A stretch of DNA of 64,000 nt. Source: Butyrivibrio sp. (GTDB lineage: Bacteria; Bacillota; Clostridia; Lachnospirales; Lachnospiraceae). Below the pieces are notes generated by a model. That model worked only from the letters and a program-made list of their open reading frames with translations, did no database searches and was not told the DNA's origin. The position numbers were made by a program, and so were the translations under genes. Numbering within the stretch: the stretch's first letter is position 1; every line of letters starts with the position of its first letter. The stretch is taken from NCBI GenBank assembly GCA_015056575.1, contig SVGA01000008.1, positions 1 through 64,000 of the forward strand, read 5' to 3'. Positions 49,668-57,599 of this stretch are shown piece by piece.

Positions 49668-50088
49668 ATCAAAAGGAACTTATAAGTTATCCAAAAATAC
49701 TTCTCCACGATAATATAGATGACGAACGGAAATCGGGGAGAAAGAAAGGCAGGTACACTCCAAAGGGATAGATAGTTAAAATATTCAGAGAAAGGATGGT
49801 ACACTCCACCAAAACATTAAGCGAGTAATATAGATTGTAAGAAGTTTTAAGAAACAGAACGACAGCACTTCAAGTACATGAATAGGTGGTTCGGGCAATA
49901 CTAAATATATTGCAACCACAGCATATGAATGCAAAGGTTAATGGAAAGATGAGGCTGAGAAATTGGAGGATGGTCCGTTGGACGTAAAAACTATAGAATT
50001 AGATGAGTACTCGGCATAAGGGCAGAAGCAGGTAATATAGATGAAGCTTCTGCCCTCGATTATTGTATGGAACTATGTTACAATAATC
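49668..50088 (+). ncRNA. Candidate structured noncoding RNA of unknown class
   Basis: No ORF on the ORF track covers the interval; consensus promoter upstream; several strong hairpins; TAATATAGAT x3 and GGTACACTCCA x2. Confidence 0.55.
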
Positions 50089-50122
50089 CCTAAGAAAAAA
50101 GTTTTTGGTTGCGGGGAAAACA

Positions 50123-51406
50123 ATGGCTAGATTAGAAGAACAGGATTTTGATGAAAAGAGGCTGGCTCGTAGGCAAAGAAGGAAACAGAGCCAGCTTATT
50201 GCATATATAACACTGGTGGTTGCTCTTTTGGTTATCGTGGTGGGAGTTGCCGCCGGAATACACTTTTTGAGGGCTGCCCTTAAAAAAGCTCCTGCTGAGA
50301 GCGAAACTGTCACGGAGGTTACAGAAACCCCGGAAGAGCCGCAGGAGATTGTCATCGAGACTCCTGAGGAATCGGAGCCCCAGGAGATGAGTCAGGATGA
50401 TCTTCTCAATGAAGTGGTTGAGACCTGCATTTCCGAGATGCCCCTGGAGGATAAGGTGGCAGGTCTTTTCATAGTAACACCCGAGCAGCTTACCGGTGTT
50501 GCCACGGCGGTTAAGGCAGGCAGCGGAACTCAGGAAGCTCTTGGCAACTATGCAGTGGGCGGTATCGTTTATTCAGCCAAGAACATCAAATCGGAAGAAC
50601 AGATAAAAGAGATGTTGCAGTCAACGGCATCTATGAGTAAGTATCCTATATTTACAGCTGTTTTTGAGGAGGGTGCTTCTTCATCTTCAGTGACCTCATC
50701 CATAGGAATCGAGGGTATTACACAGATCACTGATGCCGAATCTGCGACAAACACTGCAAAGACCATCGGATCGGCACTTTTTCAGTACGGATTCAACCTT
50801 GATCTGGCCCCTAATATGGGCATAACGGAAGATTCTCTTTACGGAACAGATGTATCTGCGGTAAGAGATATTACCACTTCGCTTGTCACAGGAATACAGG
50901 AATCGGGAGTTTCGGCCTGTGCCTATGCATTTCCTTTAAAGGGCGATACATCTGCGTCAATGGCTACCAGCGATGCCACCAAGGATCAGCTGGTGGTTAA
51001 TGAGTACGAGGTATTCAAAGGAGCTATTGATAACGGCGGTGTCAATGCCATTATGGTCTCCAACATTTCTCTTCCGCAGCTTACCGGAGACAATACTCCG
51101 GCATCACTCTCGGAGAAGGTAATACAGGAGGAACTCAGAGGAACCCTTGGTTTTGGCGGAATTGTCATTACCGATTCTCTGAGCGAGGGAGCAGTCACAG
51201 AGTATTACACCCCCGGCGAGGCAGCAATAGCAGCTGTTAAGTCAGGTGCAGACATGCTCTATCTTCCCCAGGATTTTACACAGGCCTACGAAGGTCTTCT
51301 TGCCGAGGTCAAGGACGGAAGTATAAGCGAAGAGCGCATCAATGAGTCCCTTCGCAGGATCTATAGGATCAAGTATTCAGAGCGTATTGACCAGATCTCA
51401 AATTGA
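50123..51406 (+). CDS. Membrane-anchored GH3 (NagZ)-like protein, probably catalytically degenerate
   Basis: N-terminal TM; GH3-like EDKVAGLFIVTPEQLTG, NYAVGGIVYSAKNI, LGFGGIVITDSLSEGAV; missing KHFPGHG and D-x-EGGR motifs. Confidence 0.8.
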   Translation: MARLEEQDFDEKRLARRQRRKQSQLIAYITLVVALLVIVVGVAAGIHFLRAALKKAPAESETVTEVTETPEEPQEIVIETPEESEPQEMSQDDLLNEVVETCISEMPLEDKVAGLFIVTPEQLTGVATAVKAGSGTQEALGNYAVGGIVYSAKNIKSEEQIKEMLQSTASMSKYPIFTAVFEEGASSSSVTSSIGIEGITQITDAESATNTAKTIGSALFQYGFNLDLAPNMGITEDSLYGTDVSAVRDITTSLVTGIQESGVSACAYAFPLKGDTSASMATSDATKDQLVVNEYEVFKGAIDNGGVNAIMVSNISLPQLTGDNTPASLSEKVIQEELRGTLGFGGIVITDSLSEGAVTEYYTPGEAAIAAVKSGADMLYLPQDFTQAYEGLLAEVKDGSISEERINESLRRIYRIKYSERIDQISN

Positions 51407-51413
51407 TGATTCC

Positions 51414-51444
51414 CCTCCGACAGAAAAATCGGAGGGATTTTTTT
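51414..51444 (+). terminator. Rho-independent terminator
   Basis: CCTCCGA-cagaaaaa-TCGGAGG-GATTTTTTT. Confidence 0.88.
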
Positions 51445-51503
51445 GCCACGGGGCATGTAAGTTCGTATATAATATTAAGAAGAAGTTCAGGAGGTGTTAA
51501 CAA

Positions 51504-51746
51504 ATGGGAACAGAGGAAAAGAAATTATTAAACGAGGAAGCGCTTGAGGGTATCAGCGGCGGACTCTTAAAGGCATCTGATGAGCTTTCACAGAAAAAGG
51601 CTGCTTTTGAAAAGGCATGGGATCTGCTTGGTCTGGATGCCAAGGGATATTCTGGAATGAGAATGGCTCAGCTTTTCGATGATTGGGAGCTGGCAGGATT
51701 TCAGCCCGATGCTGTTGCATTTTTGAAGGCACAGCTTCTTTCCTGA
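51504..51746 (+). CDS. Small protein with double-glycine leader-like N-terminus (candidate secreted peptide/RiPP precursor)
   Basis: MGTEEKKLLNEEALEGISGGLLKASDELSQ..; RBS AGGAGGTG before ATG; own terminator. Confidence 0.65.
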   Translation: MGTEEKKLLNEEALEGISGGLLKASDELSQKKAAFEKAWDLLGLDAKGYSGMRMAQLFDDWELAGFQPDAVAFLKAQLLS

Positions 51747-51773
51747 GAAAACTTTGAATTTGCAGAAACGGAT

Positions 51774-51806
51774 GGCAGTGGTGATTTTGACCACTGCCAT
51801 TTTTTC
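51774..51806 (+). terminator. Rho-independent terminator
   Basis: GGCAGTGGT-gattttg-ACCACTGCC-ATTTTTT. Confidence 0.88.
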
Positions 51807-51851
51807 ATGGTAAAGTATTGAAATAAGACATCGAAAAGGGGGAGGAAATCT

Positions 51852-53693
51852 ATGGCAGGGGGAAGAGGACCGGGAGGCCCGTTCGGCAGGGCGTATATGT
51901 CTGAGGAGGAAAAGGCAAATCAGCCCAAGATCACATTCGCACTTATAAAAAGAGTCATGTCATACTTAAAGCCCTATGTATTGCAGCTTTTACTGGTTAT
52001 GGCATGTATTCTGATATCTTCGATACTTAAACTTCTGCCCTCCATCATCACCGGAAAAATCGTGGATGAGGGCCTTATCGGCAGGAATCTTCGCGCTCTT
52101 ATCTACTATATTCTGATTTCCCTTCTGGCTACATTTGTGGGGAATCTTATAGGCGTTGCGGAAAGCTATCTTAACAACTGGATCGCGCAGCATATCACCT
52201 ACGATATGAGAAACCAGATGTTTAAGCATCTTCAGCGCATGTCACAGCGTTTTTTCACCAATAACAATCAGGGCGATATCATAACAAGGATGACCAGCGA
52301 TATAGACGGAGTGGAGACGGTAATAGCAAACACCTTTACCTCCATCATCTCAAACGTTATGACCCTTGTTGTGGCTCTTGTTGCCATGTTCCAAAGAAAC
52401 TACCTGCTGGCCATAATCGGGATTATCATCGTACCTCTTTTTACCATACCCACAAGAAGGGCCGGCAAGACCAGGTGGACTCTCACAAGAGAATCCCAGG
52501 CCTGCAACGATGAGATAAACGGCATACTGAACGAGACCATGTCCGTCAGCGGTCAGCTTCTTGTTAAGCTCTTTGGAAAAGAGGAGTATGAGTACGACAG
52601 GTACTCAAAGGCCAACGACAGAATGGTAAAGCTCAATATCAGAGAAAAGCTTGCGGGACGCTGGTTCTTTGTGGTGCTGCATACCTTTACCAGCATAGGG
52701 CCCATGCTGATCTATCTGGTGGGCGGAATCCTGATGATAAACCATGGGGCAGATCTTACTGTTGGTGATATCACAGTGATGGTGGCTCTTCTTGGACAGA
52801 TGTACATGCCGGTGAATTCACTTCTCAACATTCAGGTGGACTGGATGAGGTCCATGGCTCTTTTTTCCAGGATATTTGAGTACTTTGATATGGAGGTGGA
52901 GGTTAAGGATCCCGAGAACCCTACCAATCCAAACCTTCGTCATGGCAATATAGTCTTTGACCACGTGAACTTCTCCTATGACGGGTCAAAAGAAATATTG
53001 AAGGACATAAGCTTTACTCTTAAAAACGGTGATTGTATAGCCATTGTAGGCCCTTCGGGGTCCGGAAAGAGCACTATCATAAATCTGATCCCAAGGCTCT
53101 ATGATGTGGGAAGCGGCAGGATCAAATGGAACGGCATAGATGTACGGAATATGAGTCTTGATCACCTTCGGGCCGGGATAGGCGTGGTGTCTCAGGAGAA
53201 TTATCTTTTTAACGGGACAATCAGGGAAAATCTTCTTTATGCTAAGCCTGATGCCACTGAGGAAGATATGATAGAGGCCTGCAAAAAGGCAAATATCTAT
53301 GACTTCATAGAGAAACAGGAGAAGGGCCTTGATGCCATGGTGGGCAACAGGGGACTTAAGCTCTCGGGAGGCGAGAAACAGCGTATAGCTATAGCGAGAG
53401 TTCTTTTGAAGGATCCGGCACTGTTTATCTTTGACGAGGCGACATCGGCTCTTGATTCCATTTCGGAGAGCAGGATACAGGAAGCCATTGAGCCTATCAT
53501 TGAAACCAGGACCAGTATTCTTATAGCCCACAGGCTTTCAACTATTTTAGAAGCAGATGAGATCCTGGTGGTGGATGAAGGGCGCATTGTGGAACGGGGC
53601 CAGCACGCAGATCTTGTAAAAGCGGGAGGTGTATATCAGAAGCTTTACGAAACCCAGTTTTCAAAGGCCCTTGAGAATGGTGATGAAGAATAA
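51852..53693 (+). CDS. ABC transporter, fused permease and ATP-binding domains (exporter type)
   Basis: Six-TM region; Walker A GPSGSGKST, signature LSGGEKQRIAIARVLLKDP, Walker B LFIFDEATSALD. Confidence 0.95.
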   Translation: MAGGRGPGGPFGRAYMSEEEKANQPKITFALIKRVMSYLKPYVLQLLLVMACILISSILKLLPSIITGKIVDEGLIGRNLRALIYYILISLLATFVGNLIGVAESYLNNWIAQHITYDMRNQMFKHLQRMSQRFFTNNNQGDIITRMTSDIDGVETVIANTFTSIISNVMTLVVALVAMFQRNYLLAIIGIIIVPLFTIPTRRAGKTRWTLTRESQACNDEINGILNETMSVSGQLLVKLFGKEEYEYDRYSKANDRMVKLNIREKLAGRWFFVVLHTFTSIGPMLIYLVGGILMINHGADLTVGDITVMVALLGQMYMPVNSLLNIQVDWMRSMALFSRIFEYFDMEVEVKDPENPTNPNLRHGNIVFDHVNFSYDGSKEILKDISFTLKNGDCIAIVGPSGSGKSTIINLIPRLYDVGSGRIKWNGIDVRNMSLDHLRAGIGVVSQENYLFNGTIRENLLYAKPDATEEDMIEACKKANIYDFIEKQEKGLDAMVGNRGLKLSGGEKQRIAIARVLLKDPALFIFDEATSALDSISESRIQEAIEPIIETRTSILIAHRLSTILEADEILVVDEGRIVERGQHADLVKAGGVYQKLYETQFSKALENGDEE

Positions 53694-53771
53694 TCCGCTG
53701 TTTTTCTTTATGGATAAAGATGGTATAATCGAAATACCGATTCATTTCTTATGAGAGAAGGAGATCTGTTT

Positions 53772-54758
53772 ATGAAGTTAAGAAGAGTATTAGCAGCTGT
53801 AACAAGTATCCTTAGTGTTTGCATGCTGTCAACAACTGTGTATGCGGGGGCATCAGAGCTGACAGGACTGGAGATAAGCGATTCCATCGCAAGCCAGAGA
53901 CCTGTTGCCATCATGGTGGACAACGAGAAGAAGGCACTTAAGCATTACGGCACAGCTGAGGCTGACATTGTCTATGAGATCATGAACAGTACAGCCAACG
54001 GCCGTATCACTAGGCTTATGTGCATCTATAAGGACTGGGCAAATCTTGGACAGACCGGAAGCATCCGCAGCACCCGTACCACAAATGTAATGCTGGCAGA
54101 TGAGTACAATGCCGTTCTTATCCATGACGGCGGACCTTTCTATATCAATACTTATCTGGCTCAGCCCTATGCAGCCCATATCAGCGGCGGCTTTTCCAGG
54201 ATCAAGAACGGAAAGCCCAGGGAGTTTACAGAGTATTGCTTCGGCTCCGAGCTGGTAAACAGGTTCGCCAAGGCAGGAATTCCCACAACCTATGCTCAGG
54301 CACCCGAGAGAGCATCCCACTTCCTCTTTAACGGAGCGGATACGGATCTTACAGGCGGCACGGTTGCAAACAACATCGATATGGGAAATATCTTTGTTCA
54401 CAACAAGAGCAGGCTGGCTTACAATGCGGGAACCAGAACCTACGATTACTACGAGTACGGCCAGATCCATCAGGACGCCGAGGATTCACAGGTTCTTACT
54501 TTCAAGAATGTTATACTTCAGAATGTGTCATTTAACCAGCTTGATCCCAACGGATATCTGACATACAACGTCATCGGATCAGGAAGCGGCTACTATATCA
54601 CCAACGGACAGGCCATTCCCATCACCTGGTCTAAGGGAAGCGAGACCGGTATAACCCATTATTACAATGCATCCGGCGCTGAGATCAACATCAACAGAGG
54701 AAAGACCTACATCGGAATTCTTCCTTCCGATACCTGGGGGAGCCTCATTATTAACTGA
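53772..54758 (+). CDS. DUF3048 (YerB-like) exported protein
   Basis: Signal peptide; RPVAIMVDNEKKALKHYGTAEADIVYEIMNS, GSIRSTRT. Confidence 0.85.
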   Translation: MKLRRVLAAVTSILSVCMLSTTVYAGASELTGLEISDSIASQRPVAIMVDNEKKALKHYGTAEADIVYEIMNSTANGRITRLMCIYKDWANLGQTGSIRSTRTTNVMLADEYNAVLIHDGGPFYINTYLAQPYAAHISGGFSRIKNGKPREFTEYCFGSELVNRFAKAGIPTTYAQAPERASHFLFNGADTDLTGGTVANNIDMGNIFVHNKSRLAYNAGTRTYDYYEYGQIHQDAEDSQVLTFKNVILQNVSFNQLDPNGYLTYNVIGSGSGYYITNGQAIPITWSKGSETGITHYYNASGAEININRGKTYIGILPSDTWGSLIIN

Positions 54759-54782
54759 TAAAACTTTATATGTATGAATAGA

Positions 54783-54822
54783 GCAGCCTCGCAGATGTGA
54801 CAATCATGCGGGGCTGTTTTTA
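54783..54822 (+). terminator. Rho-independent terminator
   Basis: CAGCCTCGCA..TGCGGGGCTGTTTTTAT. Confidence 0.78.
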
Positions 54823-54904
54823 TGTTACGGGACAGCTTTTTTATGAAAATAAGAAAAGCTATCTTATGGTTCCGTATGTTTCTTATGGTTTTGGCAGGTT
54901 TATC

Positions 54905-54953
54905 TTGCTATTAAAAACGTTCGTTCGTATAATGTTATCAGAACAAACGTTTG
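54905..54953 (+). promoter_or_regulatory. Promoter TTGCTA-N17-TATAAT with downstream LexA-like box GAACAAACGTTTG
   Basis: Box matches the Gram-positive LexA core GAACRNRYGTTYG and sits directly after the -10. Confidence 0.7.
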
Positions 54954-54966
54954 TAGGAGATTTTAA

Positions 54967-57126
54967 ATGCAGGATTTTCTTGAACAGCTTAATGATGCCC
55001 AGAGAGAGGCAGTGACTACTACGGAAGGATACGTGAGGGTTATTGCCGGAGCCGGGAGCGGCAAAACAAGGGCTCTTTCAGGTCGCTTTGCTTATCTGGT
55101 AAATGGCCTCGGTATTATGCCCGGCCATATTCTGTGTGTTACCTTTACCAATAAATCCGCCAATGAGATGAGGCAGAGAATACACAGACTTACGGGAGAC
55201 AATGATACAGGTTATATCAATACCTTCCACGGATTCTGTGTATCCGTCCTCCAGGAGGATTCCCATGCGGTGAGCTATCCCAAGAACTTCCTGGTCCTTG
55301 ATAACTCTGATATCGACGATATGCTTAAGATCATCTACGAGGAGAGGGGATTATCTCTTCGGGATATGACCTTCAGCTCAGCAAGGGACATGTTCGAGAT
55401 ACGAAAGATCTTTGAGGAGCCCGAGTACTACCTTGATATGCTTACCATGCCCCTTGATACTTTGAAGGACAAGTATGACTCCGCAACAGAGGTTAAGGAT
55501 ATTCTCTTTTACGGGTATCTTTATCAGGAGAAGAAGTGCTTTGGCCTTGACTATAACGATCTTATCAAATTCAGCCTGTATATATTCAAGGAGAACCCCG
55601 ATATCAGGCTCAAGTGGCAGAAGCGCCTTGAGTACATCATGATCGATGAGTTTCAGGATATAGACAGCCTTCAGTATGAGCTTATGGATGTTCTGGCGGG
55701 TTATCACAAGAATCTTTTTATTGTGGGAGATCCCGACCAGACCATATACACCTGGAGAGGTGCCAATGTAAAGTATCTCCTGGAATTTGACAAACAGTAT
55801 TCTGGCGTTAAGACAATTCTCATGAATGACAATTACAGATCTACTCCCCAGATCCTTAAGGCTGTCAATTCACTTATTGACAAGAATCGCTTCAGGGTTA
55901 AGAAGGATCTGGTTCCTACTCTGCCGGAGGGGGAGAGTGTGCTCTGTCATCTTGCCCCCAATACCGCAGATGAAGCGGACTGGCTTACAGGGGAGATACT
56001 GGCACTTAAAGGGTGCGGCATTCCCTACAGGGATATGACCATCCTCTACAGAGCCCACTATGTCACAAGGACTGTGGAAGAGGGTCTTATGAAGGAGAAG
56101 ATCCCCTATACCATTTATTCCGGCGTTCAGTTCTTCGGAAGGCTGGAGATCAAGGATGCCTTATGTTACCTTCGTATGATCGTATATCGTGATGATATTT
56201 CCTTCAGGCGTATTGCCAACGTACCCAAGAGAAACCTTGGTAAAAGACGTATGGCTTTTCTTGAGGAATACGCTAAGGACCATAATTGCTCCCTTTATCA
56301 GGCTCTTACCGAGAATCTTGAGAATGAGCTTATCAAGGGCACAAAGGCGGGGCAGTTTATAGACCTTATCGAGAAGTTCGCCGTAAGCTATGAGGGGCTT
56401 CCTGTGTCGGAGGTTCTTGCCAAGATCCTTGATGAGAGCGGATATGAGAAGATGTTAAGGACAGAAGGAGCCCAGGAGAGACTGGATAATCTGGCAGAGC
56501 TCAAGCAGTCTGTCTTTGAATATGAGACCACCTGCGGTGAGGAGGTGGGTCTTGAAGACTACCTTAAGCACATAGCTCTTTTTACCAATGCGGATTCCGA
56601 TTCCGGGCAGGAGGACAAGGTGAGGCTTATGACGGTTCATGCCGCCAAGGGCCTTGAGTTTCCTTATGTTTTCCTGTGCGGTATGAATGAGGGCATATTT
56701 CCCTCAAGGAAGGTGCACACCTTAGAGGGAATGGAGGAGGAGAGGCGCCTTGCATTTGTTGCAATGACCAGGGCAAAGAAGAGACTCTTCATTTCCGAAG
56801 CGGGAGGCAATACCTTTGAGGGAATCCCAAGGTATCCCTCCAGGTTTATCATGGACATTGACCCGGAGCTTTTGGAATTTACCGAGAAGCCTGATGAGCG
56901 GATGATGACCGCAGTAAGGAAGTTTATCGAGAATGACTCAAGGCATCTTAAGGGAGCGCAGAAGTTAAACCTTTTAGAGAAGGGACAGCGGGTGGAGCAT
57001 GCCATTCTGGGAATTGGTACTATCCTTGATATCAATACCGATGAGGAGAGCTACCTTATAAAGTTTGATGAGATGGAGACCCCGAGACAGATTTCCATGA
57101 AGGTAAGACTAAAGGCGATAGATTAA
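54967..57126 (+). CDS. pcrA: UvrD/PcrA-type superfamily I DNA helicase
   Basis: LNDAQREAV, VIAGAGSGKTRAL, VTFTNKSANEM, DEFQDID, VGDPDQTIYTWRGA, MTVHAAKGLEFPYVFL. Confidence 0.94.
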   Translation: MQDFLEQLNDAQREAVTTTEGYVRVIAGAGSGKTRALSGRFAYLVNGLGIMPGHILCVTFTNKSANEMRQRIHRLTGDNDTGYINTFHGFCVSVLQEDSHAVSYPKNFLVLDNSDIDDMLKIIYEERGLSLRDMTFSSARDMFEIRKIFEEPEYYLDMLTMPLDTLKDKYDSATEVKDILFYGYLYQEKKCFGLDYNDLIKFSLYIFKENPDIRLKWQKRLEYIMIDEFQDIDSLQYELMDVLAGYHKNLFIVGDPDQTIYTWRGANVKYLLEFDKQYSGVKTILMNDNYRSTPQILKAVNSLIDKNRFRVKKDLVPTLPEGESVLCHLAPNTADEADWLTGEILALKGCGIPYRDMTILYRAHYVTRTVEEGLMKEKIPYTIYSGVQFFGRLEIKDALCYLRMIVYRDDISFRRIANVPKRNLGKRRMAFLEEYAKDHNCSLYQALTENLENELIKGTKAGQFIDLIEKFAVSYEGLPVSEVLAKILDESGYEKMLRTEGAQERLDNLAELKQSVFEYETTCGEEVGLEDYLKHIALFTNADSDSGQEDKVRLMTVHAAKGLEFPYVFLCGMNEGIFPSRKVHTLEGMEEERRLAFVAMTRAKKRLFISEAGGNTFEGIPRYPSRFIMDIDPELLEFTEKPDERMMTAVRKFIENDSRHLKGAQKLNLLEKGQRVEHAILGIGTILDINTDEESYLIKFDEMETPRQISMKVRLKAID

Positions 57127-57170
57127 CCGGTATTGAAAGGCCTTTTATATGACTGTAAATGTAGGTCAGG

Positions 57171-57199
57171 TTGCCTGCTTTGGGGCCTTGTGCTACAAT
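57171..57199 (+). promoter_or_regulatory. Promoter of the B12 operon (TTGCCT-N17-TACAAT)
   Basis: 17-bp spacer, just upstream of the cobalamin riboswitch. Confidence 0.5.
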
Positions 57200-57221
57200 G
57201 TGGATGAATCTTGATATTGTC

Positions 57222-57412
57222 AACAGGCGGTGCCTTCGACTGCAGTTATTTAGCAGGGCCGGAGGGTAAAAGGGAAACAGGTGCAAGGCCTGTGCGATCT
57301 CGTCACTGTAGGAGAGGAGTCCGGAAGCATTTCGTTTAGGCGTATGTCACTGAGGAAACTTGGGAAGACAGCTTACGGATGAAGATACTCAAGCCAGGAA
57401 ACCTGCCGAATG
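57222..57412 (+). ncRNA. Cobalamin (AdoCbl-type) riboswitch
   Basis: GGTGCC..AGGGTAAAAGGGAAACAGGTGCAAGGCCTGTGCGATCTCGTCACTGTA..GTCACTG..GGGAAGAC..GAAGATACTCAAGCCAGGAAACCTGCC (B12 box). Confidence 0.93.
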
Positions 57413-57452
57413 TTGGGTGCATTAGATCACGAGGAATTGGTCGTACCGAATG

Positions 57453-57505
57453 AAGGGCTTTAAGGCCTTTCTTTTTGGCGTCCATTTTACGATGGGCGTT
57501 TTTTA
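57453..57505 (+). terminator. Candidate expression-platform terminator(s) of the riboswitch
   Basis: AAGGGCTTTAAGGCCTTTCTTTTT then GGCGTCCAT..ATGGGCGTTTTTT. Confidence 0.65.
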
Positions 57506-57599
57506 ATTAGTAAAAGTCCATGATCACGGATCGACAGAACCGGAGGCATTTTTATGGTGCTTTCGCAATATTGGGAAATAAGATAAGAGGAGAGGAAAA

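Noticed and set aside
49668-50088. tmRNA, 6S, RNase P or SRP RNA as identity of the intergenic RNA
   Set aside because: No tmRNA tag or tRNA-like ends, no RNase P CR motifs, no SRP Alu/S-domain signature; LDVKTIELDEYSA* near 49978 does not resemble a tmRNA tag (no ALAA end).
51504-53693. A complete self-contained bacteriocin cluster
   Set aside because: Only a leader-like peptide and a generic ABC exporter are present; no modification enzyme, immunity gene or C39 peptidase was seen, and a terminator separates the two genes.
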